Made by a program: the position numbers and the translations under genes
Notes under the pieces: model-generated
The model's input: only the letters and a program-made list of their open reading frames with translations
What the model was told of the DNA's origin: nothing
The model's database searches: none
From: Actinomycetota bacterium
GTDB taxonomy: Bacteria; Actinomycetota; Acidimicrobiia; Acidimicrobiales; Iamiaceae
Direction: 5' to 3'
DNA: 64,000 bases
Assembly: GCA_019639075.1 (NCBI GenBank)
Contig: JAHBSO010000005.1
Coordinates: 62,001-126,000, forward strand
In this document: one piece after another, positions 20,016 through 28,741 of the stretch
Position numbering within the stretch: position 1 is the first letter of the stretch
Layout: every line of letters begins with the position of its first letter

Positions 20016-22259
20016 GTGACCGACGCCGAAGCCACGCCGATCCACCGGGCCCTGGGGCTCACCGACTCGGAGCTGGACGACATCGTGTCGATCCTCGGTC
20101 GGGAGCCGAACCGCCTCGAGCTCTCGATGTTCTCGGTGATGTGGAGCGAGCACTGCTCCTACAAGTCCTCCCGCATCCACCTCAAGCGGCTCCCGACCAG
20201 CGGCGAGGGCGTCCTGGTCGGCCCCGGCGAGAACGCCGGCGTCATGGACGTGGGCGACGGCATCGCCGCGGCGATCCGCATCGAGAGCCACAACCACCCG
20301 TCCTACATCGAGCCCTACCAGGGCGCGGCCACCGGTGCGGGCGGCATCCTCCGCGACATCTTCACCATGGGCGCCCGGCCCATCGCGCTCATGGACCCGC
20401 TCCGGTTCGGTCCTCTCGACGACCCCCGCAGCCGGTGGGTGGCCGAGGGCGTGGTGTCGGGCATCTCCGGCTACGGGAACTCCGTCGGCGTGCCCACCGT
20501 GGGCGGCGAGACGGTGTTCGACGCCTGCTACCAGGGCAACCCGCTCGTCAACGTCCTGTGCCTGGGCACCCTGCCGGTCGAGCGGCTGGTGCTGGCCAAG
20601 GCCACGGGCGTCGGGAACCTGGCCGTGCTGCTCGGTTCGTCGACCGGTCGTGACGGGATCGGCGGCGTGAGCGTGCTGGCCTCGGCCGGCTTCGACGAGG
20701 GCAGCGAGGACAAGCGGCCGGCCGTGCAGGTCGGCGACCCGTTCGAGGAGAAGCGGCTCATCGAGGCCTGCCTGTCGCTGCTCGACGCCGGCCTCGTGGT
20801 CGGCATCCAGGACCTCGGCGGTGCCGGCCTCACCTGCGCGGCGAGCGAGACGGCGGCCAACGGGAAGATGGGCATGGACTTCGACGTGTCCGCCGTGCCC
20901 CGCCGGGAGGACGGCATGGAGCCCTTCGAGGTCATGACCTCGGAGTCCCAGGAGCGGATGCTCGCCATCGTCACCCCCGAGGGCCTCGACGAGGTCATGC
21001 GCCTGTGCGCCAAGTGGGAGGTCCAGGCCACCGTGGTCGGGCGGGTCACCGAGCCCGTCGACGGCGTCGGTCGGCTCCGGATCGTCGACGGCTTCGACGG
21101 CGAGGTCCTGGCCGACGTGCCGGCGGCCAGCCTCCACGACGACGCACCGCTCTACGACCGTCCCAGGGAGGCGCCGGCCGATCGGGCCGAGCGGGCGGCC
21201 GCCGCCCCCGCCGCCCCCGTCGACCCCACCGCCACGCTGCTCGCCCTCGTGTACGACACGACCTGGGTGTCGTCCCAGTACGACCACCAGCTCTTCCTCA
21301 ACACCGTGGAGGGCCCGGGCGGCAACGCCGTCGTCCTGCGGCTCAAGCACCCCACCACCGGGGGCGACACCGGCCGGGGCCTCGCGATCACCACCGACGG
21401 CAACCACCGGTGGTGCGCGGTCGACCCTCGTCTCGGCACCCGGCTCACCCTCGCCGAGTCCGTGCTCAACCTGGCCTGCGTCGGGGCCCGGCCGATCGCG
21501 GTCGTGAACTGCCTCAACTTCGGCAACCCCGAGCACCCCGAGGTCATGTGGCAGCTGTCGGAGGCCGTCGACGGGCTGGCCGAGGGCTGCGGGTCGTTCG
21601 GGCTGCCGGTCATCGGCGGCAACGTGAGCCTCTACAACGAGTCCAAGGGCACCAACATCGACCCGACGCCGGTGATCGGCGTGCTCGGCGTCGTCGACCA
21701 GCTCACCGAGCGGCCGCCCACGGTCCGACAGTCCGACGGCGACGTGCTCGTGCTCGTGGGCGATGCCCTCGACGGACCCGAGCCCTCGTTGGCCGGTTCG
21801 GCGGCCGCGTGGCTCGCCGGGGACAAGGGCGGTGCGCTCCCCGAGCTCGACGCGCCCGCGCATTCCCGGGTGGTCGACCTCGTTCGCTCGCTGGTCGCCG
21901 ACCGGCAGCTCCGCGGCGTGCACGACGTGTCGTCGGGCGGGCTCGCCGTCGCGCTGGCCGAGCTCGCGGTGCGGGGCGGCGTCGGCACGACCGTCGACTC
22001 GGTGCCGTCGTCGGCCCACCTGTTCGCCGAGCTCCCCGGTCGGGTCGTGGCCGCCGTCGGCGCCGACCGCGTCGACGCCGTGCTCACCGCGGCGGCGGAC
22101 GCCGGCGTGCCCGCGGTCGTGATCGGTCGGGCCGGCGGCGATCGCTTCACGGTGTCGGGTGCGGCCGGGGCCCTGGTCGACGTCGGCCTCGACGAGCTGA
22201 CCGGCACCTGGCGCGACCGTCTGCCCCACGCGCTCGGCGAAGGCAACGTCCAGGGCTGA
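20016..22259 (+). CDS. purL: Phosphoribosylformylglycinamidine synthase subunit PurL
   Basis: PurL converts FGAR to FGAM with ATP and ammonia supplied by PurQ. The 747-residue size matches the small PurL of the three-part enzyme, not the 1300-residue Gram-negative form. It shows [44 protein letters not shown] and the C-terminal domain motif [10 protein letters not shown]. The GTG at 20016 starts at the expected residue; an in-frame ATG at 19722 would add a non-homologous piece lying inside the opposite-strand gene. maf begins 2 bases after its stop. Confidence 0.97.
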   Translation: MTDAEATPIHRALGLTDSELDDIVSILGREPNRLELSMFSVMWSEHCSYKSSRIHLKRLPTSGEGVLVGPGENAGVMDVGDGIAAAIRIESHNHPSYIEPYQGAATGAGGILRDIFTMGARPIALMDPLRFGPLDDPRSRWVAEGVVSGISGYGNSVGVPTVGGETVFDACYQGNPLVNVLCLGTLPVERLVLAKATGVGNLAVLLGSSTGRDGIGGVSVLASAGFDEGSEDKRPAVQVGDPFEEKRLIEACLSLLDAGLVVGIQDLGGAGLTCAASETAANGKMGMDFDVSAVPRREDGMEPFEVMTSESQERMLAIVTPEGLDEVMRLCAKWEVQATVVGRVTEPVDGVGRLRIVDGFDGEVLADVPAASLHDDAPLYDRPREAPADRAERAAAAPAAPVDPTATLLALVYDTTWVSSQYDHQLFLNTVEGPGGNAVVLRLKHPTTGGDTGRGLAITTDGNHRWCAVDPRLGTRLTLAESVLNLACVGARPIAVVNCLNFGNPEHPEVMWQLSEAVDGLAEGCGSFGLPVIGGNVSLYNESKGTNIDPTPVIGVLGVVDQLTERPPTVRQSDGDVLVLVGDALDGPEPSLAGSAAAWLAGDKGGALPELDAPAHSRVVDLVRSLVADRQLRGVHDVSSGGLAVALAELAVRGGVGTTVDSVPSSAHLFAELPGRVVAAVGADRVDAVLTAAADAGVPAVVIGRAGGDRFTVSGAAGALVDVGLDELTGTWRDRLPHALGEGNVQG

Positions 22260-22261
22260 CG

Positions 22262-22909
22262 GTGCTGGTCCTGGCGTCGGCGTCACCCCGTCGCCGGGCG
22301 CTCCTCCGGGCGATCGGCCTCGACCACGAGGTCGAGCCGGCCGACGTCGACGAGACGCCCCGCCCCGGTGAGGGCGCCGCCGACCTCGTCGCCAGGTTGG
22401 CCGAACTGAAGGCACGCACTGTGTTCTCCCGCCGCCGCTCCGTGGCTACCCCTCGCGTTTCCCCTGTGGTTCTGCACCAGGACCGGTGCAGAACCACAGG
22501 GGAAGCACCGGATGGGTTGACCGTGTTGGCCGCGGACACCGTCGTCGTGCTGGACGGTCGGGTGCTGGGAAAACCGGTCGACCCGGAGGAGGCTGCCTCG
22601 ATGTTGCGAGCCCTCTCGGGCCGGACCCACGACGTCCTGACCGGCGTCGCCGTGGCCCGACCGGGCCATGACGGCCGCGAGGTGCGGGTCGATGTCGTCG
22701 TCGAGCGGACGTCGGTCACCTTCACCGCGTTGGCCGACGCCGACATCGCGGCCTATGTCGCCACCGGCGAACCCCTCGACAAGGCCGGGGCCTACGGCAT
22801 CCAGGGGCTCGGCGGAGCGTTCGTCACCGGCATCGTCGGGAGCTACGACAACGTCGTGGGCCTCCCCACCGCCCGCGTCGCCGAACTGCTCGGACCCACC
22901 CCCGACTGA
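22262..22909 (+). CDS. maf: Maf-like nucleoside triphosphate pyrophosphatase, with an in-frame hairpin insertion
   Basis: Maf proteins hydrolyse non-canonical or methylated nucleoside triphosphates. Residues 4-12 carry the SASPRRRA P-loop-like motif. After a normal start the protein reaches ELKART near residue 53, then a foreign-looking stretch of about 30 residues, then [11 protein letters not shown] with the catalytic Asp, LGKP, GVAV and [12 protein letters not shown]. The stretch at residues 55-85 is not typical of the family and contains a perfect 18-bp inverted repeat. Total length is 215 against about 190-200 for relatives. The GTG start lies 2 bases after the purL stop. Activity depends on whether the insert falls in a surface loop. 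Confidence 0.88.
   Translation: MLVLASASPRRRALLRAIGLDHEVEPADVDETPRPGEGAADLVARLAELKARTVFSRRRSVATPRVSPVVLHQDRCRTTGEAPDGLTVLAADTVVVLDGRVLGKPVDPEEAASMLRALSGRTHDVLTGVAVARPGHDGREVRVDVVVERTSVTFTALADADIAAYVATGEPLDKAGAYGIQGLGGAFVTGIVGSYDNVVGLPTARVAELLGPTPD
22461..22502. repeat. Perfect inverted repeat inside the maf coding region
   Basis: Arms CCCCTGTGGTTCTGCACC (22461-22478) and GGTGCAGAACCACAGGGG (22485-22502) are exact reverse complements with a 6-base AGGACC loop. Pairing extends four more bases on each side with one G-T pair. It encodes residues 67-81 of Maf in frame. Confidence 0.93.
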
Positions 22910-22920
22910 CCCCTCTTCCC

Positions 22921-22969
22921 GTTCTGGCGTAGGTGGTGGTGGGTCTGCCACCCGGAGCTACGCCAGTTC
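22921..22969. repeat. Imperfect palindrome at the maf/MFS convergent ends
   Basis: GTTCTGGCGTAGGTGGTGGT and its partner CTACGCCAG pair around a GGTGG/CCACC inner stem. The right arm contains the MFS stop codon (22958-22960). The left half is identical over 22 bases to the palindrome at 24316-24366. It may act as a bidirectional stop. Confidence 0.75.
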
Positions 22970-24256
22970 GGAGGGGGTGGGGTGGGGTTGTGGCGCGGCG
23001 GGCTCGCGGAGGGCGGCGATGCGCTCGGGGCGGGCGAGTGCGATGAGGCCGACGACGGTCACGAGGAGGACGCCGGATCCGACCGTGGTCCTCGACAGGC
23101 CGATCCGGTCGGCGATCGGACCCTGGATCATCGAGCCGACCGGGTACAGCACACCGAGGGCGAGGAAGTAGCAGGCCAGCACCCGGGCCCGCAGGTCGGT
23201 CGGGGCGCGGAGCTGGGCGATCGTGCCGAGGCTGGAGAACAGCCACAGGTAGGAGAGGCCGACGAAGCCGAGGCCGACGCCGGCCAGCAGGGGCGTCGGC
23301 GCGGCGCCGTAGGCGACGAGGGCCGCGGCGAGCAGGCCGACGCTGCCGATCAGGAGGCGGTGTCGGCCGACGCGCTCGGCGACCGGCGTCAGCACCAGCG
23401 CGCCGAGCACCGCGCCGACGCCCTGGGCCGAGACGAACCACGACGTGAGGGTCGACGAGCCCTCGAACTTCACGCGGGCCATGGCGGGGATGAGCGAGAT
23501 GAACGGCGACGCGGTGAGCGCCACCACCGAGATGAGCACGATCGCGGACCGGACGCCCGGCTCGGTCCAGGCGGCGCGCGCCCCGGTGGCGATCCGGGCC
23601 CAGAGCCCGTCCTCGACGATCACGGGCTCGCGGTGCGGGAGGCGGAGGGCCCGCCAGGCCAGGAGCATGGCGGCGAACGATGCCGCGTTGATCGCGAACG
23701 CCGCGGTGTAGGAGCCGAGGCCGATGGCCACGCCGGCCAGCGCGGGACCCAGCACCCGGCCGAGGTTCCACTGCGCCTGGTTGAGCGAGGTGGCGGAGAG
23801 GACCTCGTCGCTCGGCACGAGGTCGGGGACCATCGCCATGTAGGCCGGAAAGCCGACGCCCTGGATGCAGCCGGCGACGAACACCACGGCGGCCACGACC
23901 GGCGGGCTCACGTGGTCGGTGGCGGCGAGCACCGCGAGGGTGGCCGCGCAGCACAGTTGGAGGGACGTCGTGAGGAGCAGGAACCGCCGCCGGTCGACCC
24001 GGTCGGCGATGGCGCCGCCGACCGGACCGAGCAGGCCCATGGGCAGGAACCCGGCGGCGGCGACCAGCGCGGTCCATCCCGCCTCGCCGGTGCGGTTCGC
24101 GACCAGGTCACCGACCGCGACGGTCTCCATCCAGGTACCCAAGTTGGAGATGGCGCCGCCGGCGAAGACGAGCGCGTAGTTGCGGTGGCGCAGCGGGGCC
24201 AGGGCGCTCCAGCGCCGCCGGGCGGTGGGGGTCGCGGCGGGCGGCGCGGTCGTCAC
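22958..24256 (-). CDS. MFS transporter (MFS_3/EntS-like exporter)
   Basis: The protein has 432 residues and about 11-12 predicted membrane helices, for example FAGGAISNLGTWMETVAVG, LTTSLQLCCAATLAVLA, FVAGCIQGVGFPAYMAMVP, GVGAVLGALVLTPVAERVG and LAGVGLGFVGLSYLWL. The GAIADRVDRRRFLL loop between helices 2 and 3 and the NQAQWNLGRVLGPALAG segment are typical of the MFS_3 family, which includes enterobactin and macrolide exporters. The GTG at 24256 is the likely start. No adjacent biosynthetic gene names the substrate. Confidence 0.82.
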   Translation of the reverse strand: MTTAPPAATPTARRRWSALAPLRHRNYALVFAGGAISNLGTWMETVAVGDLVANRTGEAGWTALVAAAGFLPMGLLGPVGGAIADRVDRRRFLLLTTSLQLCCAATLAVLAATDHVSPPVVAAVVFVAGCIQGVGFPAYMAMVPDLVPSDEVLSATSLNQAQWNLGRVLGPALAGVAIGLGSYTAAFAINAASFAAMLLAWRALRLPHREPVIVEDGLWARIATGARAAWTEPGVRSAIVLISVVALTASPFISLIPAMARVKFEGSSTLTSWFVSAQGVGAVLGALVLTPVAERVGRHRLLIGSVGLLAAALVAYGAAPTPLLAGVGLGFVGLSYLWLFSSLGTIAQLRAPTDLRARVLACYFLALGVLYPVGSMIQGPIADRIGLSRTTVGSGVLLVTVVGLIALARPERIAALREPAAPQPHPTPSELA

Positions 24257-24315
24257 CGAGGGAGGATGCCACCGTTGCGCCCGGTTCCCACCCGGCCCAC
24301 GTCGACCTCTCTCGT

Positions 24316-24366
24316 CGTTCTGGCGTAGGTGGTGGTGGCTCAGCCACCACCACCTACGCCAGAACG
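24316..24366. repeat. Perfect 51-bp palindrome
   Basis: Two 25-base arms (24316-24340 and 24342-24366) are exact reverse complements around a single C. The left arm begins CGTTCTGGCGTAGG. It lies between the MFS start and the dus stop codon, reading away from both coding regions. A partial copy lies at 22921-22969. Confidence 0.93.
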
Positions 24367-24381
24367 GTTTGGGGATTGGGG

Positions 24382-25503
24382 TCAGCCGCCGCTGGTGAGG
24401 AGGTCGGCGGCGGCGCCGAGCGGGGTGGGGTCGTCGCGGTCGCGCCAGAACCCCTCGGGGACCGTGATCGGCTTCGGGCCGTGCTGGTGGCCGCGCGGGA
24501 GGCCGATGGCATCGGTGGGCAGCTCGATCGTCGGGTCGAGCTCGTCGAGCCGGTCCTCGAACTGCTCCAGCGACTCGGCCTCGACCAGCCGACGGCGGAT
24601 CGCCGGACCGACCGGGTAACCCTGAAGGTACCAGCCGACGTGCTTGCGCAGGTCCCGCACGCCGACCGTCTCGCCGTGCCACTCGACCAACCTTCGGGCA
24701 TGGTCGCGCATCGCGTCGACCACCCGACCGACCGGCGGTGCCGAGTCGACCGTGCGTCCGTCGAACGCGGCGGCGAGGTCGCCGAACAGCCACGGGCGAC
24801 CGAGGCAGCCCCGGCCGACCACCACGCCGTCGCACCCGGTCTCCTCCACCATGCGGATGGCATCGGCGGCGACCCAGATGTCGCCGTTGCCGAGGACGGG
24901 CACCGAGGTGACCGCCTGCTTCAGCTCGCCGATCGCCTCCCACCGGGCGGTGCCCGAGTAGGCCTGGTACGCGGTGCGGGCGTGGAGGGCGACGGCGGCG
25001 GCGCCCTCGGCCTCGGCGATCGGCCCGGCGTCGAGGTGGGTGAGGTGGTCGTCGTCGAGTCCCATGCGGAGCTTCACCGTGACCGGCACGTCGCCCGCAC
25101 CGCGGACCGCTCCGGCCACGACGTCCTGGAACAGCCGTCGGCGCCAGGGGAGCGCGGCGCCGCCGCCGTGGCGGGTGACCTTGCGGACCGGGCAGCCGAA
25201 GTTCAGGTCCACGTGCTCGGCCCCCATCTCGTTGACCAGGCGCCGCACCGCGGCCTCCATGATCCGCCCGTCGGTGCCGTAGAGCTGGATCGAGCGCGGC
25301 GTCTCGCCGCGACCGAACCGGGCCAGCCGGGCCGTCTTCTCGTGGCCCTCGACGAGACCCCGCGCCGCGATCATCTCGCTCACGTACAGCCCGGCGCCGT
25401 GGGCCCGGCACAGGTCGCGGAACGGCGCGTTGGTGACCCCCGCCATGGGGGCGAGCACGACGGGTGGCCACACCTCGTGCGGCCCGATGCGGAGCGTCGA
25501 CAT
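24382..25503 (-). CDS. dus: tRNA-dihydrouridine synthase
   Basis: Dus enzymes reduce specific uridines in the tRNA D-loop, using FMN and NADPH. The 373-residue protein shows LAPMAGVTNAPFRDLCR at the FMN-binding start, DLNFGCPVRKVT with the catalytic Cys, VTVKLRMGLDDD, LHARTAYQAYSG, VPVLGNGDIW and VVVGRGCLGRPWLF, all typical of the DusB class. A TAGCCT box lies 9 bases before the start. A hairpin region separates it from the acyltransferase gene. Confidence 0.94.
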   Translation of the reverse strand: MSTLRIGPHEVWPPVVLAPMAGVTNAPFRDLCRAHGAGLYVSEMIAARGLVEGHEKTARLARFGRGETPRSIQLYGTDGRIMEAAVRRLVNEMGAEHVDLNFGCPVRKVTRHGGGAALPWRRRLFQDVVAGAVRGAGDVPVTVKLRMGLDDDHLTHLDAGPIAEAEGAAAVALHARTAYQAYSGTARWEAIGELKQAVTSVPVLGNGDIWVAADAIRMVEETGCDGVVVGRGCLGRPWLFGDLAAAFDGRTVDSAPPVGRVVDAMRDHARRLVEWHGETVGVRDLRKHVGWYLQGYPVGPAIRRRLVEAESLEQFEDRLDELDPTIELPTDAIGLPRGHQHGPKPITVPEGFWRDRDDPTPLGAAADLLTSGG

Positions 25504-25544
25504 GAGCCGTCCAGGCTACGGGTCACCGTCGGGGGCGCACAGTT

Positions 25545-25613
25545 GGGGTCGGAGTCGAACCGTGCGCTCTTCGTGCGTCGATCGCATGGGCAGCACGGTT
25601 CGACTCCGACCCC
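25545..25613. repeat. Long inverted repeat between dus and the acyltransferase gene
   Basis: Exact 21-base arms, beginning GGGGTCGGAGTCGAACCGTG and ending GGTTCGACTCCGACCCC, flank a 27-base loop. It belongs to the same GGGGTCGGA...AACCGTGC family as the repeats at 40435-40593. Confidence 0.9.
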
Positions 25614-25631
25614 GACGGTGATCGTGCGACG

Positions 25632-26795
25632 TCACGCGTCGGCTCCGACCCCGACGCTCGCGGGTGGGCGCTTCTTCACGTACTTGCGGCCGAGGAGGAG
25701 GATGATCGGCATCGTGAAGATCAGCGGGCCGATGAAGGCGAACGGCCTGGTCAGCCACCACTGGAGCGTCGGCTCCCGGACCGACGTGCTGTGGAGCACG
25801 AAGTGGCCGAACGCCGCCCACAACGCCATGCCGGTCGAGTGGAACAGGAAGAGCGGCAGCGAGAACCGGTTGATGACGCTGCTGAAGGTCGCCCAGCCCT
25901 CCGAGGTCTCGAGCCGGTGCAGCACCCACGGTCGGACCAGCAGCGCCACGCCGGCCTGGAAGAGCAGCAGGGCGAGGATGCAGATGGTGGGCGGGGCCAT
26001 GTTGGAGAACTTCTCGCCCGGGACGCCGACCATCGACCCCGGGTAGAGGCCGGAGCCGACGAGGGCGGTGAGGCAGAACAGCCCGGCCCACATGAGCCCC
26101 CACGCGGTGCGCCGCCCGGCCGCCACGAGCTGCTCCCAGAAGTACCCGAGCTGATGGCACGTGGCCCAGACCACGATCATGTTGATCCACCCGGCCCAGC
26201 TCACGTCGTGGGAGAACCGGGCGACGTCGACCACCGCGGCGATCCCGACGCCGAACACCAGCACGAGCCCGCCGAATCGCTCGTGCAGCCAGTGGGTGAT
26301 CGGGAACAGCAGGATCAGCAGCAGGTAGACGGCGATGAACCACAGCGGGCTGAGGATCAGCCGGACCGAGCGGCCGACCCCGTCGAGGTCCCACAGCGCG
26401 ACGACCACCGATCCGATGAGCCACCACCCGAAGGCGAGCGCGAACGCCGGTCGGGCGAGCTGGCCGGCCCGGTTCCAGGCGAAGCCGACGGTCGTGCGGA
26501 ACCGGCCCTTCTCCTCGGCGGCCTCCCAGGCCTCGCTGTGCGCGAACCCGCCCACGAAGAAGAAGAGCGGCATGACCTGGAAGAGCCAGGTGGCGATGAA
26601 CAGGCCGCGGGTGAAGCCGATCGGGTTCGACGCGTGGGGGCCGTCGGGCTGCCAGATGATGATGGTGAACACCCAGTGCCAGGCCACGACGACGAGCAGG
26701 CTGAACGCCCGCACGAAATCGATGAAGAGGTCGCGTTGCGGAGGGCCGCTGCTACCGTCGCCCGCCATGGCCTCCGTCCGGTCCTGGTGGCCCAT
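25632..26795 (-). CDS. Membrane acyltransferase (acyltransferase 3 type)
   Basis: This 387-residue integral membrane protein has about ten predicted helices and opens with DLFIDFVRAFSLLVVVAWHWVF, the D-x-x-R-A...H signature of acyltransferase family 3 (OafA/NodX-like), which acetylates sugars or lipids at the membrane. Later helices include LILLFPITHWLHERFGGLVL and FIGPLIFTMPIILLLGRKYV. The start at 26795 is chosen because a TACGAT box lies 7 bases upstream; a start at 26768 is also possible. Either choice overlaps the divergent CPBP gene's first codons. The C-terminal VGVGADA is encoded by sequence related to the adjacent inverted repeat. The target is unknown. Confidence 0.82.
   Translation of the reverse strand: MGHQDRTEAMAGDGSSGPPQRDLFIDFVRAFSLLVVVAWHWVFTIIIWQPDGPHASNPIGFTRGLFIATWLFQVMPLFFFVGGFAHSEAWEAAEEKGRFRTTVGFAWNRAGQLARPAFALAFGWWLIGSVVVALWDLDGVGRSVRLILSPLWFIAVYLLLILLFPITHWLHERFGGLVLVFGVGIAAVVDVARFSHDVSWAGWINMIVVWATCHQLGYFWEQLVAAGRRTAWGLMWAGLFCLTALVGSGLYPGSMVGVPGEKFSNMAPPTICILALLLFQAGVALLVRPWVLHRLETSEGWATFSSVINRFSLPLFLFHSTGMALWAAFGHFVLHSTSVREPTLQWWLTRPFAFIGPLIFTMPIILLLGRKYVKKRPPASVGVGADA
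26753..26758 (+). promoter_or_regulatory. -10 box for the CPBP gene, inside the acyltransferase gene
   Basis: TACCGT lies 8 bases before the CPBP ATG at 26767, within the opposite-strand coding region. Confidence 0.45.
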
Positions 26796-27474
26796 CTGGG
26801 CGATCGTACCGGTGCTCCTGGTGGTCAACGTGGCCTCGAACGAGCTGGTGCCGAAGGCGGGCTACGTGCCCTTCGCCGTGGCGTCGACCGCCGCGGTGCT
26901 GGCCATCGGCCGGTACGCCGACCACCTGAGCTGGGAGGCGGTGGGCCTCGGCCGACGCCACCTCGCGTCCGGGCTGCGGTGGGGGCTGGTGATCGCCGCG
27001 ATCACGGCGGCCGTGCTGGTGGCCGGGGCGCTGCTGCCGGCGACCCGCGAGCTGTTCGAGGACCGCCGGGTCGAGTCGCTGTCGGGGTGGGGGGTCGTGT
27101 ACGCCGCGTTCGTCCGGGTGCCGCTCGGGACCGTGCTGCTGGAGGAGGTGGCGTTCCGGGGCGTGCTGCCCGCCATGTTCGCCCTCCGGACGTCGAGGTG
27201 GCGGGCGATCGGGATCTCGGCGGTGCTGTTCGGGCTGTGGCACGTCCTGCCGTCGCTCGGGATGGGCACGGTGAACCCGGTGGCCGAGGATGCGATCGGC
27301 GACGTGTCGTCGTGGTGGATCGTCCTGGGTTCGGTGCTCAGCACCGCCGCGGTGGGCGTGTGGTTCTCGTTCCTCCGTGAGCGCACCGGGAGCCTCGCCG
27401 CGCCGATGCTGGCCCACTGGTCGACCAACGCCCTCGGCTACCTCGTCGCCTACGCCGTCATCCACACCACCTGA
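26767..27474 (+). CDS. CPBP-family intramembrane metalloprotease
   Basis: The 235-residue protein has about six membrane helices and the CPBP (Abi/Rce1-like) motifs: EEVAFRG (Glu-Glu-x3-Arg), a GLWHVLPS His motif and a final HWSTNALGY. These enzymes are thought to act on lipidated or small peptides at the membrane, though many are uncharacterised. The ATG at 26767 overlaps the start region of the divergent acyltransferase gene. It is convergent with a lipoprotein gene at 27505. Confidence 0.85.
   Translation: MASVRSWWPIWAIVPVLLVVNVASNELVPKAGYVPFAVASTAAVLAIGRYADHLSWEAVGLGRRHLASGLRWGLVIAAITAAVLVAGALLPATRELFEDRRVESLSGWGVVYAAFVRVPLGTVLLEEVAFRGVLPAMFALRTSRWRAIGISAVLFGLWHVLPSLGMGTVNPVAEDAIGDVSSWWIVLGSVLSTAAVGVWFSFLRERTGSLAAPMLAHWSTNALGYLVAYAVIHTT
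26803..26808 (-). promoter_or_regulatory. -10 box for the acyltransferase gene, inside the CPBP gene
   Basis: TACGAT on the minus strand lies 7 bases before the ATG at 26795. This lies within CPBP codons 13-14, so the two divergent promoters overlap. Confidence 0.45.
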
Positions 27475-27504
27475 ACGGCGGCGGGTCGACACCGACGGCC
27501 GCGA

Positions 27505-28233
27505 TCAGTGCGGTGCGCGCTGCATCTCACCGAACGCGGCGCTCTGCGCGTTGCACGTCGCCCCGCCAAACGATCGGTAGACGCGGTAGGGCATCCAGAC
27601 CTCGAACGGCTCGGAGCGGAGCATGAGACAGTCGCCCTCGACCCCGACCGCCAGGCCGGTGACCCCATGATCCTCGATCACCTCGATGGTCGCGGTGGGA
27701 TCGACGAACACGGCGGCGGCGGTCTCGTGCACGAGTTCGGTGTCGGACCAGTCCTCCGCCGTGAACGATTCGAACACCTCCTTCGCCCGTTCATCGGGTT
27801 GATCGCCCAGCGTCGGGGGAACCGTGGTCGTGGTCGGAGGAAGGGTCAACGGCTCGCCGTCGGTACAGGCCACCGGATCCGGGCCGGAGTCGACGCCGCC
27901 CGCCGGGGAGATGCCGTAGCGCCAGCACCCGTGCCAGATCCGGTCGCTTCCGTCGACCTGGCCCTCGGAAACCGTGTATCGGACGACGGCGTCGAAACCC
28001 CCGCCCTCCCGCTCCTCGACGGACATCACGCCCCCGCCGAACGCGCTGGTCACGTCGTCGCGCGTGACGAGCCCGCGCTCGGCGGCCAGGTGGCTCATGG
28101 TCCGCTGAGCCTTGTCCCGGGTCAACGCATGCGCATCCTTCGGCGTGACGTCGGCGCAGGACGCGACGAGCACGACGAGGGAGACCGCCACCGCACGACC
28201 GAGTGCCCGCTGCACGACCCAACGTTGGCACAT
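27505..28233 (-). CDS. Probable lipoprotein of unknown function
   Basis: This 242-residue protein has an N-terminal signal and lipobox ending LVVLVASC (Cys near residue 26). The mature part has two charged segments and a Thr/Pro linker (PPTTTTVPPTLG), then WMPYRVYRSFGG. Two conserved-looking Cys residues in GCWRYG and VACTDG may pair. No known domain is recognised. No clear ribosome site precedes the ATG. It is separated from the VOC gene by 19 bp and may be co-transcribed. Confidence 0.65.
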   Translation of the reverse strand: MCQRWVVQRALGRAVAVSLVVLVASCADVTPKDAHALTRDKAQRTMSHLAAERGLVTRDDVTSAFGGGVMSVEEREGGGFDAVVRYTVSEGQVDGSDRIWHGCWRYGISPAGGVDSGPDPVACTDGEPLTLPPTTTTVPPTLGDQPDERAKEVFESFTAEDWSDTELVHETAAAVFVDPTATIEVIEDHGVTGLAVGVEGDCLMLRSEPFEVWMPYRVYRSFGGATCNAQSAAFGEMQRAPH

Positions 28234-28252
28234 GGCCAGGGCGGCGCCGACG

Positions 28253-28717
28253 TCAGTCGAGGCAGAACTCGTTGCCCTCGGGGTCGGCCATCACGAGGAA
28301 GCCGGCGGACATCGGCGGTTCGGGGTCGAAGCGGGCCACACGGGTCGCGCCCAGCGCCACGAGCCGGGCGGCCTCGGCCTCGAGGGCGGCCATGCGGTCG
28401 TCGTCGACGAGGCCGGGCGCGGCCCGCACGTCGAGGTGCACGCGGTTCTTCGCCGTCTTGCCCTCCGGCACCCGCTGGAAGAAGAGACGGGGACCGCGCC
28501 CGTCGGGATCGACGAGCGCGCTCGCGGTGTTGCGCTCGGACTCGGGCACCCCGGCGGCCTCGAGGAAGGTGTCCCACGCGGCGAGCGGGTCGTCGTCGGG
28601 GCCGAGCTCGACGCCGGGGGGCGCGGGCACGGCGTAGTCCAGGACGTCCTTCCAGAACTCGGCGAGCGCGGCCGGGTCGAGCGCGTCGAAGGTGATCTGG
28701 ACCTCACGGATCGTCAT
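28253..28717 (-). CDS. VOC-superfamily (glyoxalase-like) protein
   Basis: The 154-residue protein has the paired beta-alpha-beta-beta-beta layout of the glyoxalase/bleomycin-resistance fold: EVQITFDALDPAALAEFWKDVLDY in the first half, and VHLDVRA and VMADPEGNEFCLD in the second. It matches the Glyoxalase_6 style of unassigned VOC proteins. The DPEGNEFCL ending is the usual hallmark. Metal ligands are partly present, but the substrate is unknown. A CACGAT box 7 bases before the ATG supports a leaderless start. Confidence 0.82.
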   Translation of the reverse strand: MTIREVQITFDALDPAALAEFWKDVLDYAVPAPPGVELGPDDDPLAAWDTFLEAAGVPESERNTASALVDPDGRGPRLFFQRVPEGKTAKNRVHLDVRAAPGLVDDDRMAALEAEAARLVALGATRVARFDPEPPMSAGFLVMADPEGNEFCLD

Positions 28718-28741
28718 GCCGACGATCGTGGCACGGACCCC

